Below are positions 26,137 to 36,000 of a stretch of DNA of 64,000 nucleotides, piece by piece. Each line of letters begins with the position of its first letter. The stretch's first letter is position 1. The notes below the pieces were generated by a model. The model made no database searches and was not told the DNA's origin. It worked only from the letters and a program-made list of their open reading frames with translations. This DNA is from Sinomonas susongensis (lineage in GTDB: Bacteria; Actinomycetota; Actinomycetes; Actinomycetales; Micrococcaceae), in the NCBI RefSeq assembly GCF_005877005.1, contig NZ_SSNH01000002.1:372001-436000 (forward strand), read 5' to 3'. The translations under genes were made by a program, and so were the position numbers.

Positions 26137-28583
26137 AGGACTATCCCCATCTCAATCAGATGTCCTAGCACTTTCGCGCCCAAACGGTCAATCTCAGCCT
26201 CACGCTGGGCGACCGTTGACTCGTAACGAGTAGAAAGCGCCCGGAGTCGTGAAATCAGGCTGAGTCCAAGGGCAGTCACTTCACCGATGATGCGCCGCTC
26301 GAGCGCAGCTCCCCACTTGTCATTAACCACAAGCTGCTGCACCTCGCTCTCAGTCAGCGAGTTGTACTTCGCAACGACCTTCTCGTTGAGCGCGGTGGCC
26401 GCCGTCTTAACCGCTGACTTGGTCTCGGCCTCGGCGGAGTACAGCGCGATGACCTTGGTGAGCGCTGCGATCTCATCGGGGTCACCGCCGGAGCGTTTGA
26501 TTTCCTTGAGGTAGTCGCCCGCAGCTTTTTTGGGCAGCTTGCCTTCGTCGTCAGCGGCGTCGAACAGCAGCCCGCCTTCAACGGCGTTTTCTTCGATATA
26601 TTCTGCAACCGCGAGGGTGGCTGCGTCGGCGGCCTCGGTGAGATGGTCCAATTCGGCCTGCTCGGATGTGAAGTAGCGGGCGATCACGTGCTCGGGTGGG
26701 AGGAGGTCCATCACCCAGCGTTTCGCCTTCGCACCGGTACCGAAGAGGATGTGGGCGTCTTCGTACTTGGGCTTGTTGTTCTTGTCCTTCCACATGCGTG
26801 CGGTGCGCGGGTGCACGGCCCGGGTCCAGCCTTCGCTGGCGATCAGCGACACATCGTCGTGCATGACGTCGTTCCAGTAGCTCATGAGCTGTTCGTAGAC
26901 GCCGTACTCGTCGATCAGCGGTCGTGGCCGGAACGCATCCAGGAGTGCCTCGGACACGTAGCGGATGAGGTCAGCGGGTTTGGTGTCCAGGTCGATCTTT
27001 TCGAGCAGACCGCGCTTGCTCGCCCACCACTGCCTCACCGTGTTCGCGGTGTCGAGATCGAAAGCCTCGTACTCGCCGGAACCAATGACTGTCGACCGGA
27101 TTTCACTGGGCTCGACCTTCAGCTCCGAGTAGCCCTCACGCAGCGGTGTGAAGAGTTCACTGAGGAGGTTCGGGAACGCATCCCAGTAGGGCTGAAGTGC
27201 GTCGAGGTCGCGGTTGGGGATGCCACCGTGCATGTGTGCACGGAGGTCCTGGATGTCCTCGGGCTCGGAAGAGTCGATGTAGCGCGGGATGTTGAGGTTG
27301 TAGTCGTTCTTCGGATCCGCGATCTCGCTGATCGGCACCATGCGGGAGTAGCGCGCGATCTCTTTTCGGGTGGCGAAGGCGTCGACGATCTTGTGCATGT
27401 CGCGCGGCCGCAGCCGGTTCTTAGGGCCGTCCTTGGCGAAGCCCTTGCTCGCGTCGATCATGAAGATACCGGCGCGCGCCTGGGCCTCCTCCTTGTCGAG
27501 CACGATCAGGCAGGCAGGGATGCCGGTGCCGTAGAAGAGGTTCGGCGGCAGACCGATTATCGCCTTGATGTAGCCGCGCTTGATCAGCTCAGTGCGGATC
27601 CTCGCCTCTGAGTTCCCGCGGAACAGCACACCGTGCGGGAGTACGACAACACCCTTGCCTCGCGGCCGCAGCGACTTGACCATGTGCAGGAGGAACGCGT
27701 AGTCACCGTTCTTGTCGGGCGGGGTGTCGAATCCATCGAATCGGCCGAAGGAAAAGTCGAAGCCATTAAGCCAAGTCTTGACCGAGAACGGCGGGTTAGC
27801 CACGAGATAGTCGAATGTCTGGAGGTTGCCGTTGTAGGTGAATTTCGGGTTGGCCAGAGTGTTTCCCTGGCGCAGGTCGTGGGTCTCGTTGCCGTGGAGA
27901 ATCATGTTCATCCGCGCGAGCGCCCAGGTGGCGTTGTCGTTCTCCTGGCCGTAGATCGTCAGCCCGTTCGGTGCGGCGTCGGCGACCTTGATCAGCAGCG
28001 ATCCGGAGCCGCACGTCGGATCGTACACGGTGGTGGACTTGGGGGCGTCGGCAGGGATCTGGAGCAGCTGCGCCATCACGCGGGAGACCTCAGCCGGGGT
28101 GTAGAACTGGCCCTTGCTCTTTCCGGACTGGGTGGCGAAGTGCCGCATGAGGTACTCGTAGGCATCGCCCAGCAGGTCGTCGCCCTCGGCTTTGGAGCCG
28201 GTGAAGTCCATGTCCTGGAAGATGCCGATCAGGTTCGAGACCCTGTCCTGCAGTTCTTTGCCGGAGCCCAGCTTGGCGGGGTCGTCGAAGTCGGCGGTGT
28301 TGATGACGCCCAGTAGGTCGTTCTCTTCGGCGAGACGCCGGATCGCGATGTTGACCTTCTCTCCGACGTCGGTCTTGCCCTTGAGCGAGACCAGGTAGTC
28401 GAAGGAGCCGTCGTCGGGGACGTAGATGAGCGCTGACTTGTCGGCCTTCGCCTTGTCGGAGACGTACTTCACGAACAGCAGGGTGAGGACGTAGTCCTTG
28501 TACTGGCTCGCGTCCATTGACCCGCGCAGCTCGTCGGCACTGCTCCAGAGTGAGGAGTACAGATCAGATTTCTTCAGCGCCAC
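26133..28583 (-). CDS. hsdM: Type I restriction-modification methylase subunit M with long C-terminus (second system)
   Basis: HsdM of 816 residues, about 300 longer than the usual 500. The methylase core has DPTCGSGSLL (188-197) and NPPF (263-266). After the core there is a large helical region (about 480-816) rich in Glu, Lys and Ala, ending SRLRALSTRYESTVAQREAE. This extended form occurs in one HsdM subgroup and probably adds a scaffold for HsdS and HsdR. It is the first gene of the five-gene leftward operon. Confidence 0.95.
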   Translation of the reverse strand: MALKKSDLYSSLWSSADELRGSMDASQYKDYVLTLLFVKYVSDKAKADKSALIYVPDDGSFDYLVSLKGKTDVGEKVNIAIRRLAEENDLLGVINTADFDDPAKLGSGKELQDRVSNLIGIFQDMDFTGSKAEGDDLLGDAYEYLMRHFATQSGKSKGQFYTPAEVSRVMAQLLQIPADAPKSTTVYDPTCGSGSLLIKVADAAPNGLTIYGQENDNATWALARMNMILHGNETHDLRQGNTLANPKFTYNGNLQTFDYLVANPPFSVKTWLNGFDFSFGRFDGFDTPPDKNGDYAFLLHMVKSLRPRGKGVVVLPHGVLFRGNSEARIRTELIKRGYIKAIIGLPPNLFYGTGIPACLIVLDKEEAQARAGIFMIDASKGFAKDGPKNRLRPRDMHKIVDAFATRKEIARYSRMVPISEIADPKNDYNLNIPRYIDSSEPEDIQDLRAHMHGGIPNRDLDALQPYWDAFPNLLSELFTPLREGYSELKVEPSEIRSTVIGSGEYEAFDLDTANTVRQWWASKRGLLEKIDLDTKPADLIRYVSEALLDAFRPRPLIDEYGVYEQLMSYWNDVMHDDVSLIASEGWTRAVHPRTARMWKDKNNKPKYEDAHILFGTGAKAKRWVMDLLPPEHVIARYFTSEQAELDHLTEAADAATLAVAEYIEENAVEGGLLFDAADDEGKLPKKAAGDYLKEIKRSGGDPDEIAALTKVIALYSAEAETKSAVKTAATALNEKVVAKYNSLTESEVQQLVVNDKWGAALERRIIGEVTALGLSLISRLRALSTRYESTVAQREAEIDRLGAKVLGHLIEMGIVL

Positions 28584-28654
28584 GGCTCACTCTTTCTACG
28601 TTCAGATACATGCATCCCGGGCCGAGGGCAGTCGCCCCGGCCCACCAACACTGC

Positions 28655-28861
28655 TCAGGGTCTTCCGCTGCCATCGCCTGCGTCCGAGATCGCGACCCCT
28701 CCGCTGCGGACCCAGGCGTCAACCTCGCTCGTCTGAAACTTCCAGAGCCTGCCGACCTTGTGGGCCGGCATGGAGCGTTCGGCGATCCAGATGTAGACGG
28801 TCTCCTTCGTCACCCCGAGGTAGCCTGCAATCGCTTCGGCAGAGAGCCACGGTTCACTCAC
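28655..28861 (-). CDS. Helix-turn-helix excisionase-like protein
   Basis: I place the start at GTG 28861 (68 residues), where GAGGAG lies 7 nt upstream; the frame is open 23 codons further but without a good site. LSAEAIAGYLGVTKETVYIW followed by RLWKFQTSEVDAWV is the MerR/AlpA-type helix-turn-helix of excisionases. It lies 72 bp upstream of hsdM on the same strand, so it could be an excisionase of the left half of the island or a regulator of the R-M operon. Confidence 0.85.
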   Translation of the reverse strand: MSEPWLSAEAIAGYLGVTKETVYIWIAERSMPAHKVGRLWKFQTSEVDAWVRSGGVAISDAGDGSGRP

Positions 28862-29036
28862 AACAGCACTCCTCGGGACAGACAGCGGCCGTCCGGTCCC
28901 TGTCTGTGCCGATCTTACTGTGATCCGCACGGTCTGACTCGGTTAGACCGGGCTCGCCCGACGACGCACCTTGTCCCGGCAACGAGTGAAGGGCGACGTT
29001 CGACAAGGAGCCAGAGAAAAGACTGCAAGAGGAGCG

Positions 29037-29276
29037 TTACATCCCAAGTATCGCCTTCAGGATCACCGCCGCCGCGATCTCCGTGAGGATGTCGATGCTG
29101 GCATTGGCGACCATTTCCCAAATCTTCAGCCATCGCGTCTTCACCCTGCCGCTCGTGGCGTCAGCGATCTCGGCCTCGAGCTCCTCCAAGTCGGCTTCGA
29201 CCAACTCCTGCGTCGTTGACGGCACCTTGTACGCCTCGATCAGGCTCCGGAGCGCTCGGCATGACCGAAGAGTCAA
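29037..29276 (-). pseudogene. C-terminal fragment of unknown gene fused after a truncated DUF262 gene
   Basis: In frame directly after the stop of the DUF262 fragment, 79 codons encode a helical protein tail (LEELEAEIADATSGRVKTRW, then a hydrophobic ending with AAAVILKAILGM). It has no ribosome-binding site and looks like the end of a different gene brought next to DUF262 by deletion. It might still be expressed as a small protein; that is unlikely. No function can be given. Confidence 0.5.
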
Positions 29277-29609
29277 CTAAACCTTCAGCAGTCCCGTGAG
29301 CCGCTGCTGGCCGTCGAGGATTGCGGTGACGGACTGGCCAGGAGCGATGTCCAACGTCGGGTTATGGCGGTTGCTGAACTCGTTGTACTCCCTGAGGAAT
29401 CCGTAGAACCGAAACTTCTTGACGGTTTCCGGCTCGACCTTCCACGAGAGGAAGCCACCGATCGGGTACCCGCGCATCATCGAGTCGAGCAGTCCGATCA
29501 CCTGTCCGGGCCTCCAGACGTACCCACGCTGGATCGCGGGCAAGATCAGGTCACCCTTCTGGATGCGCCGGAGTGTCTCTGCGATCGTTGTTGGCGGCAG
29601 GTATCCCAT
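29277..29609 (-). pseudogene. Truncated DUF262 (GmrS-type) restriction gene
   Basis: Starts at ATG 29609 and encodes the N-terminal 110 residues of a DUF262 protein: PAIQRGYVWRPGQVIGLLDS and the diagnostic DGQQRLT near residue 100. Full-length DUF262/GmrSD proteins are several hundred residues, so this is a remnant of a type IV-like restriction gene that targets modified phage DNA. The truncation lies next to a rearranged stretch, consistent with loss at the junction between two islands. Confidence 0.82.
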
Positions 29610-30082
29610 GTCACGGAACCCTACCGCGGAGGATTTCCCGCGACTGAGGACGGATCAGTGGTGTGCACGATCAGGTCCTGCAGACGCCACTGGAAGGCGG
29701 CGTTCGGTTCGGCCGCCAGGGTTCCCCTTGGAGGATTTTTGGCGCCTCCGGAAGACCGGGGAAAACCTCGCGTTTCCCCTGGCCATACAGGGAGTCGGGC
29801 GGCTTCCCCGTGTGGTTTCTACTTCGTCATTCCTAGTCGGTCACGGGTGTATCGGTGGGTATCTGGTGGTCTGGTAGCCTGACGGTGTCGACGGTCCATT
29901 GGCTAGGCCTCTAGGAGCTTCCCGTCCACCAACCACCGGCACCTCCGGCCAGCTTGACGTGGTCACCGTACGCGTATTTGTGGGAATCGGTATCCGACCG
30001 CTGCTACTTAGCCGATCACGGAACGCAGATACCTAGCGCTCAACCCCATGGTATGAAGTCGTGTCTTAGGTACCGGAATTGT
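29610..30082. other. Non-coding junction between two island units
   Basis: A 473-bp stretch with no credible gene. It contains copy B of the island left-end sequence (29724-29869) and then AT-richer DNA up to the end of the next leftward gene. Unlike copy A it lacks the tRNA-Pro fragment. Confidence 0.7.
29724..29869 (+). repeat. Island left-end sequence, copy B (146 bp)
   Basis: Diverged copy of 19499-19644. It begins CCCCTTGGAG, includes GTCGGTCACGGGTGT and ends TGGGTATCTGGTGG. No tRNA part precedes it. It suggests the end of a second, related island inserted at the same tRNA at another time. Confidence 0.8.
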
Positions 30083-31861
30083 CTAATGCGCGGGGGGCTC
30101 GGCAGCTTGGCTGTCGATGTCGTTGGGTGGGTCTTCTCGAAGTTGAACGCCTATGGCGAGGTAGAGGGCCGCGACGAGGATCAGCGCTGTGGCTAATTCG
30201 CCAACTTCCGACACGAATCCGTGCAGTAGTTCGTTTCTGAGGTTCTCCCCAATGGGGCTTGCGAGCAGCGTGGTGATGTAACGGCCCCATGACTCGTCCA
30301 GTCCAGCTTCGATTAGGCCCGGCATTAGGGCACCTAGCCCTGGGTACTGTCCGGGCGTCTTCTCTCTCTGGGTGCGGTAGACGGGCAGGGGGATCGCCAG
30401 GGTGATGGCGCGTGCGAGAGCTTCGACGCGGGGGGCCGTTGAATAGGCTGCGCCCTCAGCGTCACCTCCGAAGTGGCGCAGGAAGTCCCGTGCGAGGGCC
30501 CTCCCGAGAGCCTGCTGCACATGCGAATTCTTCGAGAGGAACGACGCCAGATCGTTCTCCGGGATCGGACCCCACTTCCGCCAGATGCGACGTAGAGCCT
30601 CTGCAATTAATGGGGCTTGAACGTGGGCAAGACGAATCTCGATTTCTGCGAGCTGCCATTCAATCTTTTCGTCCTCGCTGGATGCGGTGTATCTCGGCAG
30701 GCCGTCGCCTCCCAGCCGGACCTTAGGAAACAGCGCACGAAGCGGGGCGAGGCTCATTCCTTCTGCTACGGCTGATCGATTGGAATCAACATTGCCGGAA
30801 GGCGGAGCGGAAATGAGGAGACGTAGGGCATCGTGCCAGCTCGAAGCGCCTGTGATGTGGTCCAGATAGCCTTCTACAGCTTCCCTCGGGATCTCGATCG
30901 GGAGAGAGCTTCGGACAAGCCCGAGCTCGTCAACAGTGATGGCCTGTAGGGCGCCGGTGATCTCGTCGACCAGGTCGTTGAAGCTGTACTTGCGGGCGAT
31001 CTTGACTGCCGTCTCGAGATGTGCCATTCGCACAGCGCCGCTGTTTCTCTCGGCTTCTGCTATCCAGGTTTGGACGGTGTCTCGACGAAGCTGTTCGCGC
31101 TGTTCGCGTGAGAGACCCGCCACCCGCAACTGCAGGTCGATCGCTGCGACGGTGATGAAGGTGTTGCCCGTGTAGACTGCGCGGGCCTTCTCCAGAAGGG
31201 GAAGGACTCGGTCGGCAGGGGCGGCGTCGTTGACGAGGATTTCGATCAGTCCCAGGACTACACCCGGCCCTGGGGATGTGCCATTCATTGCGCCTGCCGC
31301 CGCCTTCTCAGCGGCAGCGAGTGCGGCTTCGCTTTGATCAGTCGCCTTGATAAGCCGTGCGAGGTCGAGCGCACGGGCAAGGCTCTTGACGGCCGCAATG
31401 TTGGCTCGGAGCTTGCCCGCCTCGTCGAAGTGGTGCGTGGGCCGTGCAGGCACACTGAGATAGCTTTCGATTGCCGCGCGTGCGTGCTTGCCGGGGTGAC
31501 CCCACTTTGCCTCGAATGCGATGTCGTTGAGCCGAGCGCGGGCGACTGGCTCCGTAACAGCATTTGCGACGGCTTCCCAAAGGGCACTTTCTTCGGGCGG
31601 CAGCTGGTCAAGGGGCGGGGGATATTGGGAACCATCGTTCAGGCTGATACAAGGGCCGAAGTGGCCTTCGCTCTTGCCGGATTTGGGCTTGGCCTCGCTG
31701 TACCCAAAGGCCATTGCCACGCTTCTGAGTGGGCCATTATCTTCGGGCAGGTGGAAGCGATCGACTAGTTCGTTGGCGTCGGCGGCCTGTTTCGCCGCAG
31801 CGTCAATCTGGCGAGCCACTTCGATCACCAAGTCCGGATCAAGCTCGTTCTCGTCATCCAT
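30083..31861 (-). CDS. Large HEPN-motif protein (DUF4209-like C-terminus)
   Basis: I choose ATG 31861 (592 residues); a GTG 24 bp upstream is the alternative. Most of the protein is helical, with repeat-like amphipathic helices in the middle. The last 150 residues contain GQYPGLGALMPGLIEAGLDE and NLRNELLHG, a pattern I associate with DUF4209-type proteins. RNELLH (about R542-x4-H547) fits the HEPN ribonuclease motif. A hydrophobic stretch (ATALILVAALYLAIGV) follows and could be one membrane segment. It lies 54 bp after a second unknown gene on the same strand, probably as one operon. I infer an abortive-infection type function, possibly membrane-linked. Confidence 0.72.
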   Translation of the reverse strand: MDDENELDPDLVIEVARQIDAAAKQAADANELVDRFHLPEDNGPLRSVAMAFGYSEAKPKSGKSEGHFGPCISLNDGSQYPPPLDQLPPEESALWEAVANAVTEPVARARLNDIAFEAKWGHPGKHARAAIESYLSVPARPTHHFDEAGKLRANIAAVKSLARALDLARLIKATDQSEAALAAAEKAAAGAMNGTSPGPGVVLGLIEILVNDAAPADRVLPLLEKARAVYTGNTFITVAAIDLQLRVAGLSREQREQLRRDTVQTWIAEAERNSGAVRMAHLETAVKIARKYSFNDLVDEITGALQAITVDELGLVRSSLPIEIPREAVEGYLDHITGASSWHDALRLLISAPPSGNVDSNRSAVAEGMSLAPLRALFPKVRLGGDGLPRYTASSEDEKIEWQLAEIEIRLAHVQAPLIAEALRRIWRKWGPIPENDLASFLSKNSHVQQALGRALARDFLRHFGGDAEGAAYSTAPRVEALARAITLAIPLPVYRTQREKTPGQYPGLGALMPGLIEAGLDESWGRYITTLLASPIGENLRNELLHGFVSEVGELATALILVAALYLAIGVQLREDPPNDIDSQAAEPPAH

Positions 31862-31915
31862 CTGTCTTTCCCGCTTTTCTCCCACTGGACAGTACGGCGG
31901 TAGCCCAAAAGCAGG

Positions 31916-32797
31916 CTAGGTCCCGGCGAAGATGAGCTGAGCGAGGCTGGCCGCGGTACCAAGCGCGAGCACCGCGTTCTCCCGGCGCCAGGCGATGCCG
32001 CGCAGATGCGGGTCGGTGTGGCTGGCAGCCGAGTCGTAGTTGAAAAGTGCTTGGGTGAACTCTGTCATCTTCTCGAGAATGAACGCTTCGCGCTCGGGGA
32101 GCTCGCGTTGGGGCGGGTTCGGGTTGATCGTGGCCGGACGCATTTTGCGAAGCAGCTCGCAGGCCTCGCGTGATGCCTCGATGCTCGCTTTCAGGTTGTC
32201 GGGTGTGCCTGCGGTCAAGAGCTGCTTTGCTGTCGTGAGTCGGCTGATGACCGTTCTGTGCTCGTCGGTGGCCGCCTCGGTCGGGAGCGCGACCACGAGC
32301 GAGATGGCTGCGGCGAGGTGCCACTGTTCGAGGACATTCTGCATCCACTGGTGCGCGTCGATTCGGACCTCAGTCGGCTGTCCTGGGTAGGGGAAGCGGA
32401 TGGGACGCTGGGGCTCGTCCCAGATGGGAAAGGTGGATCCGGGGCTGATCAGGGCGTACTGGACCTGCGGGCAGATCGTCAGATCCCCTCCGTCGCGGAT
32501 CTTCTCGATCCGCTCGATCGCGGTGTCCGACAGTGTCCACTCCGCGTCGACCTTCGTCTTGCAAACGTTGCCGCCGCCGCGGGCTTCACAGCCGAGCTGT
32601 TTCAAGACTGGGGCAGCTGTGCCGAGGTTCAGGAGGCGTCCCGATTCGGCGCGGATGCCACCGGTAATCAGAAACAGCGCAGACGCCCCGTCAGACAGGC
32701 CGCCTGCCTCGAGATCGAAAGTGAGCCGCAGAACTGGCTCGGCCGCGGGAATTCCGCGCAGCTCGCCGGTCGTCGCGCTGATGTAGGAACCGCCCAT
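31916..32797 (-). CDS. Hypothetical protein (293 aa)
   Basis: Start at ATG 32797 (MGGSYISATTGELRGIPAAE); the frame is open 16 codons upstream with no better start. The first half looks beta-rich, including a possible Cys pair around CEARGGGNVC. The second half is helical (WHLAAAISLVVALPTEAA) and ends with ASHTDPHLRGIAWRRENAVL, a pattern like the helical ends of some abortive infection proteins. I do not recognise the family. It is the upstream partner of the HEPN-motif gene at 30083, and the two are probably co-transcribed. Confidence 0.68.
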   Translation of the reverse strand: MGGSYISATTGELRGIPAAEPVLRLTFDLEAGGLSDGASALFLITGGIRAESGRLLNLGTAAPVLKQLGCEARGGGNVCKTKVDAEWTLSDTAIERIEKIRDGGDLTICPQVQYALISPGSTFPIWDEPQRPIRFPYPGQPTEVRIDAHQWMQNVLEQWHLAAAISLVVALPTEAATDEHRTVISRLTTAKQLLTAGTPDNLKASIEASREACELLRKMRPATINPNPPQRELPEREAFILEKMTEFTQALFNYDSAASHTDPHLRGIAWRRENAVLALGTAASLAQLIFAGT

Positions 32798-33060
32798 GGG
32801 CACTAACTCTACGGGGGCCCGGCATGCTCGCATGAGAATCCTCACGATCCGACTCTGGAACTGAGAAGCGGTGTCTCAATCGTCTTTGCCCTTGCCTCCG
32901 CACGAAAGAGCTATGGGGTCGCCCGGAGCACAGCTCGTTACTTGCCTCTGATTCCGGACCCGTTGCCCCGGGTGCTTCTGAGAGTCAGCAATAATCGCTC
33001 CAGGGCCCACCTACAGCCGCGCCCATGCAGTGACCTCGCCACACCCCATTCGCTGCAGGC
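32798..33060. other. Intergenic region, nothing identified
   Basis: A 263-bp gap between the relaxase stop and the hypothetical gene start. I see no clear hairpin terminator, no tRNA and no credible small gene. Confidence 0.5.
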
Positions 33061-36000
33061 TCAGAGGCCCTGTCCGCTGGCTTCTCGGCCAGGTGCGCGC
33101 GCTCGCATGGTCGGGTGCTCAGCTTCGGCCTGCTGGGCCTTGCGGGCTGCGACCTTCTGTGCCTCGGTTGCGCGGGTGCGCTGGATGCGGGTGACGGCGT
33201 CGCGAGGGTTGAGTGACCTCAGCGCCTCGGCCTCGGTTCGTGCGTCTTGTGCGGCCTTTGTCCAACGACGGGCTTCGCGGTCGGGGTTGATGTGTTCGTA
33301 TCGGGCGGCTGCGCGGCGGACTTGTTCGACGCCGAATACGCGGGCCATCGCGGCCAGTCTTTCCTCCCTGGGCGATGGTGTCGGGCGGCGTGTGCCCGTG
33401 GAGGCGAGGAGGTCGGCGACGTGGCCCCACTGGGTGGCCCTGCGCTCGGCGGCCTCGGCGCGGGTGGTGAGAGCGAGGATTTCGTCTCGTATCCGCCCGG
33501 CCCGGCCGACATCGACCAGCCCGCGGACCGCCTCCGCCGCACGTTCGCCGGCGACGGCGAGGCCGCGATCGGCGCGCTCGCGTTCCATCGCGGAGACAAA
33601 CTGTTCACGGGCATCGGCGGGGTTCTCGGCGACGACGTGCAGCAGGTTCGTCTGGCGGCCGCGGGTCATGCCGACGTAGACGGCCGCCGCGCTGGTCTGG
33701 TCGGTGAGCAGCGTGTGCGAGGCCGCGACGGTCGTGCCCTGGACGCCGTAGGCGGTCGCCGCGTAGGAGAGGTGCGCATGCTCGGCCACGTAGCCGGCCG
33801 GGAGGTGGACGCTGGTGCTGTGCCTTCGGCCCGTGCCCGCCTCGCGCGCCCAGAGCGACCCGTCGGCGTCGACCTGCTGGACGGTCCAGGTCTGCCGGTT
33901 GGCGACCCCGAGCCGGGCGTCGTTGCGTCGGGTCTGGACCAGGTCGCCGGCGCCGATGCTCAGCCCGTCGCTGCCGGTGGCTGTGCGAGCGTCGTCGACG
34001 ATGCCCTGCTCTACTAGGCGGGCGCGGATGCGCTCGTTGAGGGCGGTGGCCTCCTCGACGGTCGCGACAGTGATCGCCTCGCCGTCCCGGGCGGTGCCGG
34101 CGATGTGCGCCTGGGCGTCGGTCTTGCTCGCGTGGATGCGGACGAGTCCGAGCACGGCGAGCTGGTCGAACACGGCGCCGGGGTCGTGGCCGTCGCGGAT
34201 CGCGAGCGTGAGGTCCGCGTAGGCGGGATCGGCGAAGCGGTGCACGCTGGTCATCTGCCAGATGCGGCCGCGGAGCTGGGCTGCCATGTCGAGCACTCCC
34301 CCGCGGCCCACCGCCGGGAGCTGCGCGCGGTCGCCGACCAGCGCGACGCTCGCTCCCGACTCCCTGGCAACGGTGAACAGGGCGAGGGCGCCGTCCTGGT
34401 CGAGCATCCCGGCCTCGTCGACGACAATCCGCTCGCCACGATCGATCCGCGCGGCGGTGGACGGGCCGTCGTAGCTGCGTCCGGTCTCGGGGTCGATCGC
34501 GCCGCGGGCAAGGCGGGTCCAGACGCCGTCGTCGTTCCACCGCCAGCCGTGCGCGTGCACGAGGGCGGCAACCGAGTCCGCGGGCACGCCGAGTTCCTCG
34601 GCCACGACCTGGGCGGCCTTCTTCGTCGGGGCGAGCACGCGCACCCGGCGCCCGTCACGCTCGGAGGCGGCGATCGCGGCGGCGAGCATCGTCGTCTTCC
34701 CCGCACCGGCCGCGCCCTCGACGACGACGAGCGGATCCGCCGAGGCAACAGCCGCGGCCGCGGCGCGCTGGTCCGGATCGAGGCCGTCGGCCTGGGCGAG
34801 GTGGCCGAGGTCGGGACGCTCGGGCTCGGCGTCGGCGCGGGCGGCGAGGAGGTCGCGGAGCCTCGTCTCGGCGCCGACCACGCGGACGCTCGTGAGGTGC
34901 GCGACGTGCTCCCGCGCTCGCTCGCCGGGCGGCAGGAGCGAGAAGCAGTCCTCCAGGGCGAGCCGGGTCGCGAGCCCGACGAACTCCCGCAGCTCGTCGC
35001 CGGCTGCTTGCACGCCGTGCTCGGTCACCAGGTGCGTGATGTGCTCGGTGACCGTGTGCATGGTCCATGCCGAGGCGCGGGCGGCGCAGCGGTCGAGGGC
35101 GCGGGCTGCGATCTTCTCGATCGAGAGGTCCTCGAGCGCAACCACCGTGGGCCGGGCCGGTCGCGTCAGGGTTGCGGGGTCGTATCCGGCCTGGCGGAGT
35201 TCGGCGACCCACGCGGCCTCCTCGACGAGGCTGGCCGGTTTCTTCGCGGGCCGCTCGTGCGCCCACGCCTTCGCCTGCAACCGCGCGGCGACCACCGGCC
35301 CGGGCGTCACGCCGGGGTGGGCGGCCTCCCACGCGGCGCTCAGGCGGTCGAGGTTCCGCTCCACCTGCGCGGCCCGCTTGCTCATCACCGCACTGAACGG
35401 CCGCAACTCGGCGACCTCCCCGGTGACCGGATCCAGCGTCAGCCCGTGCCGGTCCAGCACCCCTGCCAGCACCGGATGAGCGGCGATCACCGCGGTGCCG
35501 AGCGCGCGGATGGCGCCCTGCTGCGCGAACAGCGCCGCCGTGTCGAGCGCACGCCATGCGTCGCCCGCGCGCACGCGCGCGCCGAACTGGAGGTGGATGT
35601 GCCGGTGCGGGTCCCCGGCACGGCTCGTGCGGTGCGCCACCGCGACGGTATGCAGTTCCTCGACCGGGACAACCTCCTGCGCGCCGCGTACCCCGACCCG
35701 TGTCACCGAATGCCGGGCGAGCCAGCGGCGGATCTCCGCGGCGGCGTCCCGCTGCGCGACGTCGAGTGCGGCCGACACCCCGGGGTGCAGGGCCGCGGCG
35801 ATGGAAAGCGACTTCGGGGCATTGACCACCATCTCCGCGAACCGCGGCGAACCCAGACGGCCCTCGCCCGCCCGCCGTGGGATACCCAGGTGTTCCCCCG
35901 TGACCGGGTGGACCCAGTCGACCCACCCCGCGTACGCCTCCGGGGCGAGCTCACGGATGGCCGTGACGTCGCCGTCGCGGTCGAGCTGGACGAACTCGGC

